The notes under the pieces: generated by a model
The model's database searches: none
What the model saw: the letters and a program-made list of their open reading frames with translations, nothing else
Told to the model about the DNA's origin: nothing
Shown: positions 6,216-8,386 of the stretch, in pieces
How the letters are laid out: each line of letters begins with the position of its first letter
How positions within the stretch are numbered: position 1 is the stretch's first letter
Translations under genes and position numbers: made by a program
DNA from: Clostridiales bacterium
GTDB lineage: Bacteria > Bacillota > Clostridia > Peptostreptococcales > NVVX01
Direction: 5' to 3'
Assembly: GCA_021129785.1 (NCBI GenBank)
Contig: JAJOKQ010000071.1
Span: 1-8,386 of the forward strand
DNA length: 8,386 nucleotides

Positions 6216-7407
6216 AGTGCATATAGCAATATTCGGGCGAAGAAACGTGGGTAAGTCAAGTCTAATTAATGCATTAACTAATCAAGATATTGCTCTAGTA
6301 TCACATGTTGCTGGAACTACGACTGACCCTGTATATAAAGCAATGGAAATACTTCCAATTGGGCCAGTTTTAATTATTGACACTGCTGGGATAGATGATG
6401 AGGGGTATGTAGGAGAATTAAGAGTTAAAAAAACGAGAGAAGTTTTGAATAAAGCCGATATAGCTTTAATAGTGACAGATTTAGAAATTGGTTTTGGTGA
6501 ACATGAAAAAGAGATTACAAGACTTATTAAAGAAAAAAATATACCTGCAATAATAGTTTTAAATAAAGCAGACTTATATGATAATCTTGACAGCTCTGAG
6601 CTTAAATTTAAAAATAATATGCATTTGGACACAGATATTCCAGTCGTAAGTATAAGCTCAAAAAAAAGAGAAGGTATAGAACGCTTAAAGGAAGTAATTA
6701 TAGAAACCACGCCAAAAGATGTAGAGGTATCTTTGCTTGGGAATATTGTAAAGAAAGGCGATAATATTATTTTAGTTACACCTATAGATTCGTCTGCACC
6801 TAAAGGGAGAATGATATTACCACAAGTGCAAACAATTAGAGCTATTCTTGATGAAGATGCTTTTATGATGGTATGTAAAGAAACGGAGTTAAAACAAGTG
6901 CTAGATAGTTTGAAAAAACCACCTAAGTTGGTGATTACAGATTCACAAGCGTTTAAAGAAGTAAAAAAGATAGTGCCTCGAAATGTACCTTTAACGTCAT
7001 TTTCAATTCTATATGCAAGGTATAAAGGCGATTTAGAGACTTTAATAGCAGGATCAAATGCAGTGAAAAAATTAAAAGGAGGAGACAAAGTTTTAGTTGC
7101 TGAGGGATGTACCCATCATAGACAAAAAGATGATATTGGAACAGTGAAAATTCCTAAGTGGTTAGAAAAAATTACGGAAGCAAAACTAGAGTTTTCATAC
7201 GTTGCTGGTAAGTCTTTTGAAACAGATCTTTCAATGTATAGTTTAATAGTTCATTGTGGCGCGTGTATGCAAAATAGACGAGAGATGATGCATAGAATTA
7301 AAATAGCAAACAATTATAATGTACCAATTGTAAATTATGGAGTTTTTATTGCATATGTAAATGGTATTTTAGATAGGGCGATAGAGCCGTTTATAACGAC
7401 TGAGTGA
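6190..7407 (+). CDS. hydF: [FeFe]-hydrogenase H-cluster maturation GTPase HydF
   Basis: HydF is the scaffold on which the 2Fe subcluster is completed and from which it is handed to apo-hydrogenase; GTP binding or hydrolysis modulates its contacts with HydE and HydG. The 405-residue product has the usual three parts. The N-terminal Era/MnmE-like G domain shows GRRNVGKSS (16-24, P-loop), AGTTTDP (41-47), DTAG (64-67), NKAD (125-128) and SISSKK (154-159). A dimerisation domain follows. The C-terminal cluster-binding domain has the ligand motif C307-x-H309 ... H355-C356-x2-C359; I count 45 residues between the two histidines, about one fewer than the published 46-53 range. AGGAGG precedes the ATG. 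It appears to be the last maturase of the operon, followed by a short hairpin without a T-run. Confidence 0.97.
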   Translation: MNNTPRSNRVHIAIFGRRNVGKSSLINALTNQDIALVSHVAGTTTDPVYKAMEILPIGPVLIIDTAGIDDEGYVGELRVKKTREVLNKADIALIVTDLEIGFGEHEKEITRLIKEKNIPAIIVLNKADLYDNLDSSELKFKNNMHLDTDIPVVSISSKKREGIERLKEVIIETTPKDVEVSLLGNIVKKGDNIILVTPIDSSAPKGRMILPQVQTIRAILDEDAFMMVCKETELKQVLDSLKKPPKLVITDSQAFKEVKKIVPRNVPLTSFSILYARYKGDLETLIAGSNAVKKLKGGDKVLVAEGCTHHRQKDDIGTVKIPKWLEKITEAKLEFSYVAGKSFETDLSMYSLIVHCGACMQNRREMMHRIKIANNYNVPIVNYGVFIAYVNGILDRAIEPFITTE

Positions 7408-7418
7408 AGCAAAGCTTC
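7406..7418 (+). other. Small hairpin at the hydF stop codon
   Basis: GAAGC-AAA-GCTTC overlaps the hydF TGA. No T-run follows, so it is not an intrinsic terminator and read-through into cysK is possible. The gap to cysK (7408-7507) also holds a GACTA/TAGTC inverted repeat at 7474-7491 just before the ribosome binding site. I see no convincing promoter; TTGTAA at 7439-7444 has no good -10 partner. Confidence 0.4.
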
Positions 7419-7507
7419 GAGGAAATCATCCACTATTATTGTAAGAGACTTAAATATAGATCTAATAAAGATAGACTAGAGAGATTTAGTCAGATAGGAG
7501 GCAGTAT

Positions 7508-8386
7508 ATGATATATAATAACATATTAGAAATGATTGGAAATACACCATGCATTAAATATAGCGATAGTATTTATTTGAAGCTAGAAAACTATAATCCA
7601 ACAGGAAGTGTAAAAGACCGTGCCGCAATAGGAATGATTAATGATGCAGAAGAGAGCGGTAATCTTACTAAAGGGATGGTTATAGTAGAAGCAACCAGTG
7701 GCAATACAGGAATTTCTCTAGCTATGATTGGGAAGATTAAAGGGTATGTAGTTAAGCTAGTAATGCCTGATACCATGAGCTCTGAGAGAATATCTTTTAT
7801 GAAAGCTTATGGTGCAGAAATAGTATTAACTAGAGGATCAGAAGGAATGGAAGGCGCAATTAAAAAAGCGCATGAAATGCTAAGCGAAGGAAATTGTTTT
7901 ATGCCATCGCAATTTATAAACTCTTCAAATCCTAAATACCATTATGAAACAACTGGACCAGAAATCATAAGAGATTTTCCAGACATTGACGCATTTGTTG
8001 CAGGGATAGGCACAGGCGGGACTATTACAGGTGTTGGAAAGAAATTAAAGGAGTTTAATCCTAAAATTAAAATTATAGGTATCGAGCCGAAGGAATCTGC
8101 TGTACTTTCTGGACGTAGCAAAGGAGCACATAAAATTCAAGGCGTTGGGGCAGGATTTAAGCCAGATATTTTAGACTTAGAGTTGATAGATGAAATAGAA
8201 GTGATTGATTACAATGAAACTCAATTAGCATATAGAACGATTTTAAAGGAAACTGGATTTGTAGCTGGTATTTCTGCGGCAGCAGCGGTTGCATGTGCAT
8301 TAAAGATTCGAGGGAAATATCCTAAACTGAACAAAATTGTTGTTATAATCCCAGATGATGGGTTTAAATATTTGTCGACCGGATTT
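7508..8386 (+). CDS. cysK: Cysteine synthase (O-acetylserine sulfhydrylase), 3' end cut by window edge
   Basis: This fold-type II PLP enzyme makes cysteine from O-acetylserine and sulfide in the cytoplasm. The 293 visible residues show MIGNTPCIKY (9-18), NPTGSVKDRAA (30-40) with Lys36 as the Schiff-base lysine, EATSGNTG (61-68) that grips the substrate carboxylate, SQFINSSNP (134-142), GIGTGGTITG (166-175) that cradles the PLP phosphate, and PDDGFKYLST close to the edge. The frame is open to the last base, and probably only about 10-15 residues are missing. The N-terminus is several residues shorter than in standard CysK, between GNTP and the lysine. PDDGFKYLST resembles the CysM-type PDAGWKYLST more than the usual PSSGERYLST, so CysM-like specificity cannot be excluded. 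AGGAGG (7496-7501) sits 6 bases before the ATG. It lies 100 bases after hydF on the same strand. Confidence 0.9.
   Translation, partial: MIYNNILEMIGNTPCIKYSDSIYLKLENYNPTGSVKDRAAIGMINDAEESGNLTKGMVIVEATSGNTGISLAMIGKIKGYVVKLVMPDTMSSERISFMKAYGAEIVLTRGSEGMEGAIKKAHEMLSEGNCFMPSQFINSSNPKYHYETTGPEIIRDFPDIDAFVAGIGTGGTITGVGKKLKEFNPKIKIIGIEPKESAVLSGRSKGAHKIQGVGAGFKPDILDLELIDEIEVIDYNETQLAYRTILKETGFVAGISAAAAVACALKIRGKYPKLNKIVVIIPDDGFKYLSTGF

Noticed and set aside
6282..7088. Long antisense open frame (268 codons) on the - strand opposite hydF
   Set aside because: It lies wholly within hydF, whose motifs are all intact. The product is Ser/Ile/Phe-rich as expected for the reverse complement of an AT-rich gene, and no ribosome binding site supports it.

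Overview
This 8.4 kb window is AT-rich, has strong AGGAGG-type ribosome binding sites, and carries an [FeFe]-hydrogenase maturation operon. Together these point to an anaerobic, fermentative low-GC Firmicute of the Clostridia type; I cannot place it more precisely from sequence alone.

Layout. Bases 2-256 are the C-terminal end of a patatin-like phospholipase. A tiny doubtful reading frame and a good promoter follow, then a complete aroB (3-dehydroquinate synthase, + strand, 474-1598). A 246-bp convergent gap holds a long hairpin, a possible repeat fragment and a strong two-way terminator shared with ilvE (branched-chain aminotransferase, - strand, 1845-2870). The divergent gap 2871-3199 holds promoters facing both ways, a 25-bp dyad between them, and a structured leader that ends in an intrinsic terminator.

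The core of the window is a + strand operon: a TM1266-type putative regulator (3200-3445), hydG (3496-4869), hydE (4887-6215) and hydF (6190-7407), then after about 100 bp a cysK-type cysteine synthase (7508 to the right edge, incomplete). HydG makes CO and cyanide from tyrosine and assembles a cysteine-bound Fe(CO)2CN unit. HydE processes that unit, and HydF is the GTPase scaffold on which the 2Fe subcluster is finished and delivered to the apo-hydrogenase. No hydrogenase structural gene is in the window. CysK, if co-expressed, could supply the cysteine this pathway uses.

Three things stand out. First, the operon leader (about 3003-3166) can fold into a three-way-junction-like domain, an antiterminator or a terminator that compete for the same bases, as in a riboswitch; I do not recognise the class. 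Second, HydE carries an extra N-terminal domain of about 95 residues resembling DUF3343 (putative Se/S carrier-like), an unusual fusion that may link sulfur or cysteine handling to H-cluster assembly. Third, a cysteine synthase lies next to the maturases.
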